Shown one piece after another: positions 1-7,725 of a stretch of 14,466 bases of DNA (positions are counted from its first letter, which is position 1; each line of letters begins with the position of its first letter). The notes below the pieces were generated by a model. It was not told where the DNA came from. It made no database searches and saw only the letters and a program-made list of their open reading frames with translations. The stretch is from Pseudomonadota bacterium. Lineage in GTDB: Bacteria > Pseudomonadota > Alphaproteobacteria > Rhizobiales > Rhizobiaceae. The stretch lies in contig JAEZXF010000469.1 of NCBI GenBank assembly GCA_023419995.1, positions 1 to 14,466 on the forward strand. The letters run 5' to 3'. Both the position numbers and the translations under genes were made by a program.

Positions 1-2
1 AC

Positions 3-257
3 TTCATCCTCGTGACGGTGATCGATCCCAACATCGGCCGGTTCCACCAGCCGATGGAGGAACTGAGGGCGCTCGGCCTCACGGGGCAGGAGGCCCGGAT
101 CGCCTGCCGCGTGGCATCGGGCCAGAACCCGAAGGCCGTGGCCGAGGAGATGAACATCACGCTCGAAACCTGCCGCAGCTACCTGAAGACGGTGTTCGAG
201 AAGCTGGGGGTCAACAGCCAGAGCCAGCTCTCGGCGCTGGTGTCCTGCCTGCGTTGA
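3..257 (+). CDS. LuxR-type helix-turn-helix transcriptional regulator, C-terminal part (5' end outside window)
   Basis: This is the C-terminal end of a larger DNA-binding regulator. The reading frame is open to the window edge, and the residues before the first possible start (FIL, then VTVIDPN) read like the tail of an upstream sensory domain, so the GTG at 12 is probably not the true start. The visible 85 residues contain a GerE/LuxR-like domain. LTGQEARIACRVASG is the first helix pair, KAVAEEMNITLETCRSYLK is the helix-turn-helix with its recognition helix, and VFEKLGVNSQSQLSALV is the closing helix typical of the family. No ligand domain is visible, so the signal is unknown. The gene converges on the tRNA-Phe and yacG block. 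The family call is firm. Full length and target genes cannot be judged. Confidence 0.8.
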   Translation, partial: FILVTVIDPNIGRFHQPMEELRALGLTGQEARIACRVASGQNPKAVAEEMNITLETCRSYLKTVFEKLGVNSQSQLSALVSCLR

Positions 258-493
258 CGAGCGCGGAATGGGGGACAGGTGCGGGCAACTCATCCCTGCC
301 GCCGCTCAAGTCTGCTGGCATCCTCGCCGTTTCGGCGCTCTCGTCCGCGTGGCTACGATGCGGACAGTCGGAAAGGCCGGATCACGCTTCCGTCCCGTGC
401 CTTTGGATCACTCTTCCAAGGCGGATAAAGAGATGGGTAGCGCCCCAGCGCGATTTATTCGAGATCCGAAGACAGGATGCTTTTGCTGTGGAG

Positions 494-569
494 TGGTGCC
501 CAGGGGTGGAATCGAACCACCGACACTACGATTTTCAGTCGCATGCTCTACCAACTGAGCTACCTGGGC
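494..569 (-). tRNA. tRNA-Phe (anticodon GAA)
   Basis: The 76-nt minus-strand sequence folds as a complete cloverleaf. The 7-bp acceptor stem is GCCCAGG paired with CCTGGGC, followed by A and an encoded CCA. The D arm reads TAGCTCAGTTGGTAGAGCA, and the anticodon loop CTGAAAA has GAA at 536-534. The T arm carries GGTTCGATTCC. GAA reads UUC and UUU, hence phenylalanine. It lies downstream of yacG in the same orientation, and a promoter-like pair at 641-668 suggests it can also be transcribed on its own. Confidence 0.97.
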
Positions 570-640
570 TGACCCGAAGAAGGGCGGCAGGCCGTCTCCT
601 TCTTGCGCGGCGGTGTTGGCGATCCGCCGAAAGCGCGTGG

Positions 641-668
641 GTTATAGCATGTGTTCGCCGCCTGTCCA
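641..668 (-). promoter_or_regulatory. Putative sigma-70 promoter for tRNA-Phe
   Basis: On the minus strand, TGGACA (668-663) and TATAAC (646-641) are separated by 16 bp. Each matches 5 of 6 bases of the TTGACA and TATAAT consensus. Initiation would fall near 634, about 65 nt upstream of the mature tRNA 5' end at 569. The CTATAAC form of the -10 box is common for stable RNA genes in alphaproteobacteria. Assignment is by motif and position only. Confidence 0.55.
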
Positions 669-679
669 GCGGGCCGGCC

Positions 680-698
680 GCCGATTTGTCGGCTTTTT
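680..698 (+). terminator. Small hairpin plus T-run reading on the plus strand
   Basis: GCCGA (680-684), loop TTTG, TCGGC (689-693) and then five T residues (694-698) form a short intrinsic-terminator-like element in the plus direction. The adjacent genes, yacG and tRNA-Phe, are on the minus strand, where the hairpin is preceded by A residues and followed by GC-rich sequence. It could therefore block plus-strand transcription entering yacG antisense, or act as a 3' end hairpin for yacG mRNA. The 5-bp stem is short, so confidence is low. Confidence 0.35.
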
Positions 699-720
699 CC
701 GCCGGCCGCCGCGGGCGCGG

Positions 721-942
721 CTATTGGCGGTCCGCCGGGCCGTCCCCGTCCTCCGCGCCGTCCTCGTCCTCGGTCGCCGGGATGGCGTAGGCGCCGGAAA
801 GCCAGCGGTTCAGGTCGACGTCCTTGCAGCGCGGCGAGCAGAAGGGATAGTCGGCGCGCGACGACGGCTTGCCGCATTCCGGGCAGGGCCGCCTCGGCCG
901 GAGCGGCGTCACCTTGACCTCGGGGTTCGGCTGGCCGGGCAT
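721..942 (-). CDS. yacG: DNA gyrase inhibitor YacG (zinc-binding)
   Basis: This 73-residue protein belongs to the YacG family of small zinc proteins, whose E. coli member binds GyrB and inhibits gyrase. The CPEC motif (Cys20, Cys23) and the FCSPRC motif (Cys35, Cys39) supply the four zinc ligands. They are followed by the family signature [15 protein letters not shown] at residues 41-55. The tail from residue 56 is strongly acidic ([12 protein letters not shown]), which is common in alphaproteobacterial members. The ATG at 942 is chosen because the domain starts just after it, length then matches the family, and it lies 5 bp after the maf stop. The open frame continues upstream, but only as a shadow of maf. 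It is probably the last protein gene of the infA-maf-yacG run. Confidence 0.93.
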   Translation of the reverse strand: MPGQPNPEVKVTPLRPRRPCPECGKPSSRADYPFCSPRCKDVDLNRWLSGAYAIPATEDEDGAEDGDGPADRQ

Positions 943-947
943 CGTCG

Positions 948-1580
948 TCAGGCCCCCGCGCCTGCGGCCCAGGCGTGGTGGACCTTGAAGCCGTCCGAGG
1001 TCAGCAGACCCAGCGTCTCGTAGAGCGGCAGGCCGACGACGCCGGTATAGGAGCCGACCATCTTGACGACGAAGGTGCCGGCGAGGCCCTGGACGGCATA
1101 GCCGCCCGCCTTGCCGCGCCACTCGCCGGAGGCGAGGTAGGCGTCGAGCTCCTCGCGCGACAGGCGCTTGAAGCGCACCCGCGTCTCGGACAGGCGCTGG
1201 CGCACCTTGCCGGCGGGCGTGATCAGGCAGACGCCGGTGTAGACGCGGTGGGTGCGGCCCGACAGGAGCTTGAGGCAGTTCGAGGCCTCGTCCGTCGTCT
1301 CCGCCTTGGGCAGGATGCGGCGGCCGACCGCGACCACGGTGTCGGCGGCGAGGATGAAGCCGTCCGCCTCGGGCGCGCCGTCGCGGCGCAGCCCCTCGAG
1401 CGCCGTCTCCGCCTTGGCGCGCGACAGCCGCTTGGCCAGCGAACGCGGATGCTCGGCCCGGAGCGGCGTTTCGTCCATGTCGGCGGGGTAGAGTCGGGCG
1501 GGTTCTATGCCGGCCTGCTGCAGAAGCTCGATCCGTCTCGGCGAGCCCGAGGCAAGCACCAGCTTCTGGGAGACGCTCAT
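948..1580 (-). CDS. maf: Maf-type nucleoside triphosphate pyrophosphatase
   Basis: This 210-residue protein matches the Maf/HAM1-like pyrophosphatase family. Members hydrolyse non-canonical or pyrimidine nucleoside triphosphates to monophosphates and were first named as septum-formation inhibitors. Features in order are the N-terminal [10 protein letters not shown] loop (residues 7-16) that binds phosphate, the DMDET segment (34-38), ILAADTVV with catalytic Asp80, [12 protein letters not shown], and the [10 protein letters not shown] segment. Length is normal. ATG is at 1580. The stop is 5 bp before yacG, and infA ends 30 bp upstream, so the three are probably one transcript. I cannot reliably assign the dTTP/UTP subfamily versus the 7-methyl-GTP subfamily by eye. 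Confidence 0.93.
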   Translation of the reverse strand: MSVSQKLVLASGSPRRIELLQQAGIEPARLYPADMDETPLRAEHPRSLAKRLSRAKAETALEGLRRDGAPEADGFILAADTVVAVGRRILPKAETTDEASNCLKLLSGRTHRVYTGVCLITPAGKVRQRLSETRVRFKRLSREELDAYLASGEWRGKAGGYAVQGLAGTFVVKMVGSYTGVVGLPLYETLGLLTSDGFKVHHAWAAGAGA

Positions 1581-1610
1581 CGCAGATCCGTCGGCAGGCG
1601 GCCGGGGCCG

Positions 1611-1829
1611 CTACTTGAAGCGATAGGTGATGCGACCCTTGGTCAGGTCGTAGGGGGTCATCTCGACGAGAACCTTGTCGCCGGTGAGCACGCGAATGCG
1701 GTTCTTGCGCATGCGTCCCGCCGTGTGCGCGATGATCTCGTGATCGTTCTCGAGCTTGACCCTGAACATCGCATTGGGCAGCAGTTCAGTGACGACGCCC
1801 GGAAACTCCAGTACTTCTTCCTTCGGCAT
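1611..1829 (-). CDS. infA: Translation initiation factor IF-1
   Basis: At 72 residues this is the exact usual length of IF-1, a single S1/OB-fold protein that occupies the ribosomal A site during initiation. The body motifs [17 protein letters not shown], [16 protein letters not shown] (here [12 protein letters not shown]) and the end [12 protein letters not shown] are diagnostic. The ATG at 1829 is preceded by only a weak purine stretch (AGG about 8 bases upstream). A putative promoter and leader hairpin lie at 1855-1914, suggesting infA can start its own transcript together with maf and yacG, apart from the upstream phosphatase gene. Confidence 0.97.
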   Translation of the reverse strand: MPKEEVLEFPGVVTELLPNAMFRVKLENDHEIIAHTAGRMRKNRIRVLTGDKVLVEMTPYDLTKGRITYRFK

Positions 1830-1854
1830 CCGATACCTGTGGCTTGGATTGGCT

Positions 1855-1877
1855 TTTCCGGTCGGCGCGGCCGGAAA
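1855..1877 (-). promoter_or_regulatory. Stem-loop in the infA leader
   Basis: TTTCCGG (1855-1861) and CCGGAAA (1871-1877) form a perfect 7-bp inverted repeat around a 9-base loop. It sits about 25 bases upstream of the infA start and downstream of the putative -10 box at 1888-1893, so it would be in the mRNA leader. There is no T-run after it on the minus strand, so it does not look like a terminator. Its role is unknown. Confidence 0.35.
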
Positions 1878-1887
1878 TTGCGCGGAA

Positions 1888-1914
1888 CCTATATGATTGC
1901 GTCCGCTTTGTGAA
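1888..1914 (-). promoter_or_regulatory. Possible infA promoter
   Basis: On the minus strand, TTCACA (1914-1909, 5 of 6 consensus) and TATAGG (1893-1888, 4 of 6) are separated by 15 bp, somewhat short for sigma-70. The 117-bp gap between the phosphatase stop and infA is the longest between genes in this part of the block, which supports a transcription start here. The AT-rich patch around 1888-1915 stands out from the GC-rich surroundings. Confidence 0.35.
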
Positions 1915-1946
1915 CACGCTTATTCGCGGCTCGTTCACGCCCTCGT

Positions 1947-2390
1947 TCACCCCGGCGCGGGCCTGAAGCGCTCGGCGATGCGCGCCTCAGTCCGGTCGCG
2001 CACGTCGCGGTAGGCGTCCATGATGCGCTCGCGCGTCCCGGTGGCGATCGAGGGGTCTGCGGTCGGCCAGTATTCGACCTCGACCGCGAGCGAGCGCGTC
2101 AGCTCCAGCGCCGCGTGGTGCGCCTCCGGCGCCAGCGTGACGATCAGGTCGAAATAGATGTCCTCGAGGTCGTCGAGGCGCTGCGGCAGGCGCTCGCCGA
2201 GCGACAGGCCCTTCTCGGCCAGCACCGCGTCGACGAACGGGTCACGCTGGCCGGCGCGCACGCCGGCCGAGGCGAGGAAGGTGCCCGCCGGCAGCCTGGC
2301 GCGCGCCAGCGCCTCCGCCATGGGGGAGCGGATGGCGTTCATGCCGCACAGGAACAGGATCGAGCGAGGGAGCCCGGCACCCGCGGCCAC
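1947..2390 (-). CDS. Low-molecular-weight phosphatase family protein (LMW-PTP/ArsC-like)
   Basis: This 147-residue protein has the LMW-PTP fold signature. ILFLCGMNAIRSPMAEAL holds the CX5R phosphate loop with nucleophile Cys15 and Arg21, followed by Ser22-Pro23. The WPTADPS segment supplies the general acid candidate Asp112 followed by Pro113. The usual GNICRS loop is here GMNAIRS, typical of the alphaproteobacterial housekeeping group rather than of classical Wzb or ArsC. The substrate is unknown: protein phosphotyrosine, arsenate and small phosphate esters are all possible for the family. The GTG start at 2390 is preceded by GGAAAGG (2406-2400), which overlaps the end of the UPF0262 gene. 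The spacing to that gene is 6 bp, which argues for one transcript. Confidence 0.85.
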   Translation of the reverse strand: MAAGAGLPRSILFLCGMNAIRSPMAEALARARLPAGTFLASAGVRAGQRDPFVDAVLAEKGLSLGERLPQRLDDLEDIYFDLIVTLAPEAHHAALELTRSLAVEVEYWPTADPSIATGTRERIMDAYRDVRDRTEARIAERFRPAPG

Positions 2391-2396
2391 TCTGGT

Positions 2397-2879
2397 CTAG
2401 CCTTTCCAGTGCAGCACGCAGACGAGCGTGAACAGCCGCCGCGCCGTGTCGAAGTCGACCTCGATCTTGCCCGTCAGCCGGTCCATCAGCGTCTGCGACC
2501 CCTCGTTGTGCAGGCCGCGCCGGCCCATGTCGATCGCCTCGATCTGCGACGGCGTCGACGAGCGGATCGCCTCGTAATAGCTTTCGCAGATCAGGAAGTA
2601 GTCCTTCACCACCCGCCGGAAGGGCGTCAGCGACAGGATGTGGGCGACGACCGGCTCGCCGTTCTCGCGCGACACCGCGAAGACGAGGCGCGCCTCGGCC
2701 AGCGACAGCTTCAGCCGGTAGGGGCCGGAGCCGGCATCGCCGACCGGGCGGAAGGAGTTCTCCTCGATCAGGTCGAAGATCGCCACCGCCCGCTCGTGCT
2801 CGACGTCGGGCGTCGAGCGGCCGATGGATTCGTCCAGTTCGACGTCGATGAGCCGGGCGCTGGCGTCGTGCTGGCCCAT
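2397..2879 (-). CDS. UPF0262 family protein
   Basis: This 160-residue cytosolic protein belongs to the UPF0262 family, which is conserved in alphaproteobacteria without a known function. Recognisable stretches are [13 protein letters not shown] near the N terminus, [35 protein letters not shown] in the middle, and [15 protein letters not shown] toward the C terminus. I see no signal peptide, membrane segment or catalytic motif. The start lies 5 bp after the hisD stop and the end is 6 bp before the phosphatase start, so it is tightly coupled to both. Its constant position next to hisD in Rhizobiales is the only functional hint. Confidence 0.88.
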   Translation of the reverse strand: MGQHDASARLIDVELDESIGRSTPDVEHERAVAIFDLIEENSFRPVGDAGSGPYRLKLSLAEARLVFAVSRENGEPVVAHILSLTPFRRVVKDYFLICESYYEAIRSSTPSQIEAIDMGRRGLHNEGSQTLMDRLTGKIEVDFDTARRLFTLVCVLHWKG

Positions 2880-2884
2880 CCGCG

Positions 2885-4189
2885 TCAGCCTTCCGGGTTC
2901 AGCCTGATGGCGACGGACGCGGCGTGGCCGTCGAGGTTCTCCGCCCGCGCCAGCGCGATGGCCGCCGGCGCGAGCGCGCGAAGCTGGTCCGGCCCGAGCT
3001 TGAGGATCGAGGTGCGCTTGACGAAGTCCATCACCGACAGGCCCGACGAGAAGCGCGCCGAGCGCGCCGTCGGCAGCACGTGGTTGGAGCCGCCGACATA
3101 GTCGCCGATCACCTCGGGCGTGTGGCGGCCGAGGAACATCGCGCCGGCGTTGCGGATCTGCGGCAGGAAGCGCTCCGGGTCCTCGACGGCGAGCTCGACA
3201 TGCTCGGCCGCGATGCGGTTGGCGAGCGGCACGGCCTCCTCGAGGTCGCGCACCAGGATGATCGCGCCGAAGTCGCGCCAGCTCGCCGCGGCGGTTGCGC
3301 CGCGCGGCAGGCCGGCGATCTGGCGGCCGACCTCGGCCTCGACCGCGTCGGCCAGCGCCGCGTCGTCGGTGATCAGGATCGACTGCGCGGCCGTGTCGTG
3401 CTCGGCCTGGGCGATCAGGTCGGCTGCGAGCCAGGCCGGGTCGTTGGCGCCGTCGGCGATGACCAGCACCTCGGAGGGGCCGGCGATCATGTCGATGCCG
3501 ACCGTGCCGAAGACGCGGCGCTTGGCCGCCGCGACGAAGGCGTTGCCCGGCCCGACGATCTTGGCGACCGGGGCGATGGTCTCGGTGCCGTAGGCGAGCG
3601 CGGCGATCGCCTGCGCCCCGCCGACGCGGTAGATCTCCGAGACGCCGGCAAGGCGCGCGGCCGCCAGCACCAGCGGGTTCAGCACGCCGCCGGGCGACGG
3701 CACGGTGATGACGATGCGCCCGACGCCCGCGACGCGCGCCGGCACGGCGTTCATCAGCACCGAGCTCGGATAGCGCGCCGTGCCGCCGGGCACGTAGAGG
3801 CCGACGGCCTCGACCGCGCTCCAGCGCGAGCCGAGCTCGACGCCCAGCGCATCGGTGTAGCGGTCGTCCTTCGGCATCTGCCGGGCGTGGTGGCTGGCGA
3901 TGCGCTCGTGCGCGAGCGTCAGCGCCGACAGCGTCGCGGGATCGACCGCGTCCATGGCGGCGTCGATCTCGGCCTCGGTGATGCGGATGCCGGGCGTCCC
4001 CGCGGCGAGGTCGAGGCGGTCGAAGCGCGCGGTGTAGTCGATGAGGGCGGCGTCGCCTTCGGCGCGGACGCGGGCGATGATGTCGCGCACCGTCGCGTCG
4101 ACGTCCTCCGACACCTCGCGCTTGGTGGCGAGGAAGGCGGTGAAGCGGGCGTCGAAATCGGGCGTGGTGCTGTCGAGGCGCAGCGGCAT
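2885..4189 (-). CDS. hisD: Histidinol dehydrogenase
   Basis: This 434-residue enzyme catalyses the two-step NAD-dependent oxidation of L-histidinol to L-histidine, the end of the histidine pathway. By alignment from memory with E. coli HisD, the zinc and catalytic residues are all present: Gln261 and His264 in QAEHD, Glu329-His330 in AAEHVEL, Asp363 in [13 protein letters not shown], and His422 in [13 protein letters not shown]. The [16 protein letters not shown] and [13 protein letters not shown] segments are also typical. The ATG at 4189 is preceded by TGAGGA, which overlaps the DUF2948 stop, and the two genes are 13 bp apart. The rest of the his pathway is not in this window. Confidence 0.98.
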   Translation of the reverse strand: MPLRLDSTTPDFDARFTAFLATKREVSEDVDATVRDIIARVRAEGDAALIDYTARFDRLDLAAGTPGIRITEAEIDAAMDAVDPATLSALTLAHERIASHHARQMPKDDRYTDALGVELGSRWSAVEAVGLYVPGGTARYPSSVLMNAVPARVAGVGRIVITVPSPGGVLNPLVLAAARLAGVSEIYRVGGAQAIAALAYGTETIAPVAKIVGPGNAFVAAAKRRVFGTVGIDMIAGPSEVLVIADGANDPAWLAADLIAQAEHDTAAQSILITDDAALADAVEAEVGRQIAGLPRGATAAASWRDFGAIILVRDLEEAVPLANRIAAEHVELAVEDPERFLPQIRNAGAMFLGRHTPEVIGDYVGGSNHVLPTARSARFSSGLSVMDFVKRTSILKLGPDQLRALAPAAIALARAENLDGHAASVAIRLNPEG

Positions 4190-4202
4190 GGCGGAACGGT
4201 CC

Positions 4203-4640
4203 TCAGTCCTTGTGTGCGGGGCGCGAGGCGGCTTCCCAGGCCGCGCCGAGATCGGCGAGCCGCGCCTCGATATAGTCCACCTCGAGGCGGATGGCCGCGC
4301 CCGCGGAAAAGACGAGGTCGATGATGCCGGCCGGCGCCTCGGCGGCGCGCTCGAACCGGATCGCCAGCAGCGACAGCACCTCCTCGGGCTTGTCGCGCGA
4401 GATGCCGGCGGTGCGGACGCCGCGCACGGCCTCGAAATGCAGCGCGCTGCGCCGGCGCTCGTTGTTGGGCCGGAAGAAGCCGGGCTTGTTCTCCCACACG
4501 AAGCGGTTGACGGCGGCGACGAAGCGCCGCTCGGGCGCGAGGAAGGACAGGTCGCCGACCTTCAGCACCGCGTCCTGCACGTGCGCGGACACGATCGCGA
4601 GATCCTGTTCATCGAGGGCGACGAGCTTGAGCTGTGACAT
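4203..4640 (-). CDS. DUF2948 family protein
   Basis: This 145-residue protein of the DUF2948 family has no known function. Characteristic stretches are LKLVALDEQDLAIVSAHVQDAV at the N terminus, DLSFLAPERRFVAAVNRFVWE, RRRSALHFEAVRGV, and a C-terminal IRLEVDYIEARLADLGAAWE helix. I see no signal peptide or membrane segment. The ATG at 4640 is chosen because similarity starts there. An open frame upstream to 4748 has no family-like sequence. It directly precedes hisD, and in Rhizobiales the DUF2948-hisD-UPF0262-phosphatase order is, to my knowledge, well conserved, which suggests co-transcription. Confidence 0.87.
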   Translation of the reverse strand: MSQLKLVALDEQDLAIVSAHVQDAVLKVGDLSFLAPERRFVAAVNRFVWENKPGFFRPNNERRRSALHFEAVRGVRTAGISRDKPEEVLSLLAIRFERAAEAPAGIIDLVFSAGAAIRLEVDYIEARLADLGAAWEAASRPAHKD

Positions 4641-4816
4641 GGCCGATGCGCTGTCCGGGAAGCCTGGGACGATTGTTCCGGTGTTAGGCCGTCTTCGTGT
4701 GCAGCGCAACCGAAAGAGAAGGGAAGCGCGCCAGCGGGCGAGGCGCAAGTTCGCCGCCGCGGCGGGCTCCCCGCAGGCGCTTCGCCGCTATCGCGCCGCC
4801 GTTCCCGTTGCGCCGG

Positions 4817-6106
4817 TCACGACGACAGGCGTTCGACGATCGCGCCGCAGCCGGACAGCTTCTCCTCCAGCCGCTCGAAGCCGCGGTCGAGATGGTAGAT
4901 GCGGTTGACGATGGTCTCGCCCTCGGCCGCCAGCCCGGCGATGACCAGCGACACCGAGGCGCGCAGGTCCGTCGCCATCACCGGCGCGCCCTTGAGCCGA
5001 TCGACGCCGTCGACGATCGCCGTCTGGCCGGCGAGCGAGATCCGCGCGCCGAGCCGCGCCAGCTCCTGCACGTGCATGAAGCGGTTCTCGAAGATCGTCT
5101 CGGTGATGTGCGAGCGCCCCTGCGCCCGCGTCATCAGGCCCATGAACTGCGCCTGGAGGTCCGTCGGGAAGCCGGGGAACGGCGCGGTGGTGATGTCGAC
5201 CGGGCGGATCGCGCCGCCGTCGCGGCGCACGCGGATGCCGGTGTCGAGGCGCGTGACCTCGGCGCCGGCCTGCTCGATGGCGGCGAGCGCGGCCTCGAGC
5301 AGCTCGGCGCGCGCGCCTTCGAGGATGACGTCGCCGCCGGTCATCGCCACGGCCATCGCATAGGTGCCGGTCTCGATGCGGTCGGGGATCACCTGGTGCG
5401 TCGCGCCGGAGAGCGAGGCGACGCCGTCGATGACGATGGTCTCGGTGCCCGCGCCGTGGACCCTGGCGCCCATGGCGTTCAGACACTCGGCCAGGTTGAC
5501 GACCTCCGGCTCGCGCGCCGCGTTCTCGAGCACGGTCTGTCCCCTGGCCAGCGTCGCCGCCATCATCAGCACGTGGGTGGCGCCGACCGAGACCTTCGGG
5601 AACACGTAGCGGTTGCCGATCAGCCCCTTCGGCGCGCGGGCGTTGACGTAGCCCTGCTCGATGTCGAGCTCGGCGCCGAGCTGGCGCAGCCCGTCGATGA
5701 ACAGGTCGACCGGCCGCGTGCCGATGGCGCAGCCGCCCGGCAGCGACACCCGCGCCTCGCCCATGCGCGCCACCAGCGGGCCGATCACCCAGAACGAGGC
5801 GCGCATCTTCGAGACCAGCTCGTAGGGCGCGGTGGTGTCGACGATGTTGCGCGCGGTGAAGTTGACGGTGCGGGCGTAGGCCGAATCCTGCGTTTCCCGG
5901 CGGCCGTTGACGGAATAGTCGACGCCGTGGTTGCCGAGGATGCGGGTGAGCTGCTCGACGTCGGCCAGATGCGGCACGTTGTCGAGGCTGAGCGTCCCGT
6001 CGGTCAGGAGCGAGGCTATCATCAACGGCAATGCGGCATTCTTGGCGCCGGAAATCGGGATCGACCCGTTGAGCTGGTTTCCGCCGACGATCCTGATGCG
6101 ATCCAT
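4817..6106 (-). CDS. murA: UDP-N-acetylglucosamine 1-carboxyvinyltransferase (MurA)
   Basis: This 429-residue cytosolic enzyme transfers enolpyruvate from PEP to UDP-GlcNAc, the first committed step of peptidoglycan synthesis. The N-terminal SGAKNAALP motif carries Lys22-Asn23. The active-site loop [18 protein letters not shown] contains catalytic Cys126, so the fosfomycin-sensitive cysteine form is present. [14 protein letters not shown] and [14 protein letters not shown] follow further on as expected for the two-domain EPSP synthase-like fold. Length is normal. The ATG at 6106 is preceded by GAGGG about 8 bases upstream. A gap of 176 bp separates it from the DUF2948 gene, so the downstream genes may have their own start site. 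Confidence 0.98.
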   Translation of the reverse strand: MDRIRIVGGNQLNGSIPISGAKNAALPLMIASLLTDGTLSLDNVPHLADVEQLTRILGNHGVDYSVNGRRETQDSAYARTVNFTARNIVDTTAPYELVSKMRASFWVIGPLVARMGEARVSLPGGCAIGTRPVDLFIDGLRQLGAELDIEQGYVNARAPKGLIGNRYVFPKVSVGATHVLMMAATLARGQTVLENAAREPEVVNLAECLNAMGARVHGAGTETIVIDGVASLSGATHQVIPDRIETGTYAMAVAMTGGDVILEGARAELLEAALAAIEQAGAEVTRLDTGIRVRRDGGAIRPVDITTAPFPGFPTDLQAQFMGLMTRAQGRSHITETIFENRFMHVQELARLGARISLAGQTAIVDGVDRLKGAPVMATDLRASVSLVIAGLAAEGETIVNRIYHLDRGFERLEEKLSGCGAIVERLSS

Positions 6107-6516
6107 GCGCTGTCCCTCTGCCGGCCCGCCGGCTTGCCTTCTGGTTCGAAGCCGGTTCGTCTAGCCCGGCCGGGAGCCGCGATCAACGGCCTTTCCCGGC
6201 GGCACGCCCCGCCCGTCTCTATGTCCTGCCGCCCCGGCCCGTGTCCGAAGGCGCCCGCCTTGACCCGCGCGGAAGCGGGATGCCGGTGCTCTCGCGGTCC
6301 CCGCCGCCGTTCCGCCGCCTTGCCGGACCACCCGCCTCATGCTGCGATCCGGCCGGCTGCGGCGAAGCATGCGCTTCGCGATTCTGCTGCCGGAGCCTTT
6401 CCAGTGCGGGATCGCCCCGGCCCGGTGCCGCAGCCGTCCCGCCATTTCACGCCCGCGCCGCGACCCCCTGCCTGCGCCGGGCCAATCCGGCCGTGCCTTC
6501 CGCGGGACGACGGCGC
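6107..6516. other. 410-bp intergenic stretch with no supported gene
   Basis: Between the small basic protein gene and murA I see no ORF with convincing protein character. Long open frames exist on both strands, but they run through tRNA-Thr or other genes and are products of the high GC content. One minus-strand frame at about 6413-6219 reads DPALERLRQQNREA and looks slightly protein-like, but it lacks a start codon after its upstream stop. The stretch probably carries the murA promoter and leader. Confidence 0.5.
6158..6186 (-). promoter_or_regulatory. Weak candidate murA promoter
   Basis: TTGATC (6186-6181) and TAGACG (6163-6158) on the minus strand are separated by exactly 17 bp, about 50 bases upstream of the murA start. 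The -35 box keeps TTGA, but the -10 match is poor (3 of 6). This is the best sigma-70-like pair I found upstream of murA. Confidence 0.25.
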
Positions 6517-6723
6517 TCAGTCCTCGCCATCTCTTCCTTCCGAAGCGCCCAGCCCCTCGGGGCGAAGATCCGCCTCCCCGGCGCGGCGCGACCGCGCCTG
6601 CACCTTGCGGCGCTGCAGGTTGGCGCGCAGCCGTTCCGCCAGCCGCGCCTTGCGGGCGTCGTCCTGGCTGGCGGGCTGCCGGTCCGCCTGCTTGTGCGGC
6701 TTGTCCTCGTCGGTCGGTTGCAT
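6517..6723 (-). CDS. Small basic hypothetical protein
   Basis: This 68-residue, strongly charged protein has a central segment KARLAERLRANLQRRKVQARSRR (about residues 25-47) that looks like one continuous basic amphipathic helix. It is flanked by hydrophilic, probably disordered ends, with an acidic tail. It has no cysteine, signal peptide or membrane segment. I recall similar short Rhizobiales proteins with a KARLAxRLRANLxxRK core next to murA, which supports a real gene, but I know no function. The ATG at 6723 has only a weak ribosome-binding site. The basic helix could bind nucleic acid or a ribosomal partner; that is inference. Confidence 0.6.
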   Translation of the reverse strand: MQPTDEDKPHKQADRQPASQDDARKARLAERLRANLQRRKVQARSRRAGEADLRPEGLGASEGRDGED

Positions 6724-6883
6724 TCCGGGATCCGGAGCTTAGGTACGAATTGTGGTCATGTGGCGGCGAAAGCCATAGCAGATCGCCGGCCGCGCGCAAA
6801 ACGCCGGAGGAATGCGCGAATGCGCCGATCCGCGCTTGCGCTCGTCCGATGCTTGTGGCAGAAGTCCGCCGCAATCGCGACCT

Positions 6884-6958
<75 letters not shown>

Positions 6959-7059
6959 TTCTTTTCCCAGACCGCGCACTCCTCCGAAGCAGCTTTCCGG
7001 GCTCGTCTCTCGATCGAGGCGGCGCGCCTTGGCGGCGGTCGACCCGAGAAGCGCAGGCC

Positions 7060-7626
7060 TCAACGGGGAAACCTCCGGCTGACGAACCGCGATCCGGCGA
7101 GGCCGAAGCGCCAGGGCCGGTCGGCGGCGCGGGAGATGCCGATTCGCGGGCCGCTCACGATGGGTTGCGGTTCCGCGGGGAAACCGATCTCGAACGGCGG
7201 GGCGAGGAGCGACAGGCCGTTGGCGGCGAGATCGACGGCGAGGGCCTGCGCCAGCCTTCCCGGTCCCGCGCACAGCAGCGCGGGTACGTTGGTCGCCCGC
7301 CGCGCCGCCATCGCCTCGATCCCCCAGCGCGGCTCGAGCGCCCGCAGGAGCACCGCGTTGCCGGCCTCGCAGACGATGTTCAGGCACCAGTGCAGCCCGT
7401 AGGAGCGGTAGACGTAGGCCGTGCCCGGCGAGCCGAACATCGCCGCGTTCCGCGGGGTGGGGCCCCGGAAGCTGTGGGAGGCCGGGTCGTCAGCCGCATA
7501 GGCCTCGGTCTCGACGATCACGCCGCCGACGCCGCCGAGGCGAAGCTCCGCGCCGATGAGGGCGCGCGCCACCGCGACCGGGTCGGTCGCGAAGCGGGCC
7601 GCCGGAGGCGGCGGAGTGATGGTCAT
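7060..7626 (-). CDS. mpg: DNA-3-methyladenine glycosylase (AAG/MPG family)
   Basis: This 188-residue base-excision repair enzyme removes alkylated purines such as 3-methyladenine by hydrolysing the N-glycosidic bond. It aligns with human AAG. VETEAY contains the catalytic Glu41 and stacking Tyr43, His51 lies in [15 protein letters not shown] follows, and [14 protein letters not shown] holds the substrate-pocket tyrosines. Further on come VLLRALEP and the GPGRLAQAL loop. The ATG at 7626 is chosen because GGGGAG lies about 12 bases upstream. A GTG at 7668 would add 14 residues but has no well-placed ribosome-binding site. It is 99 bp downstream of the small basic stress gene on the same strand, so the two may share a transcript. 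Confidence 0.93.
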   Translation of the reverse strand: MTITPPPPAARFATDPVAVARALIGAELRLGGVGGVIVETEAYAADDPASHSFRGPTPRNAAMFGSPGTAYVYRSYGLHWCLNIVCEAGNAVLLRALEPRWGIEAMAARRATNVPALLCAGPGRLAQALAVDLAANGLSLLAPPFEIGFPAEPQPIVSGPRIGISRAADRPWRFGLAGSRFVSRRFPR

Positions 7627-7725
7627 CGTGGCGGGCTCCCCGTGCGTCGACGCGCTGTCGGGGCGCACCTTACCCGCCCGGCGGCAGGAAGCCAGCCTCG
7701 TTGCCGAACGCCTCAGCCGGACGCC

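Noticed and set aside
437..460. GCGC-CCCA-GCGC hairpin with nearby ATTTATT as a LuxR-gene terminator
   Set aside because: The stem is only 4 bp and there is no proper T-run.
494..569. tRNA-Phe 3' end as an integration site for a mobile element
   Set aside because: I saw no repeat of the tRNA end elsewhere in the window and no integrase; the neighbourhood is ordinary core genome.
1884..1908. GGAAC element on the plus strand near infA
   Set aside because: The bases 16-17 further on do not give CGTT, and no plus-strand gene follows.
6219..6449. Minus-strand frame reading DPALERLRQQNREA upstream of murA
   Set aside because: It looks mildly protein-like, but has no ATG, GTG or TTG after the upstream stop and no ribosome-binding site; a decayed gene cannot be excluded.
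4697..6742. 681-codon open frame on the plus strand
   Set aside because: It is antisense to murA, rich in Arg, Ala and Gly with no domain character, and is explained by high GC content.
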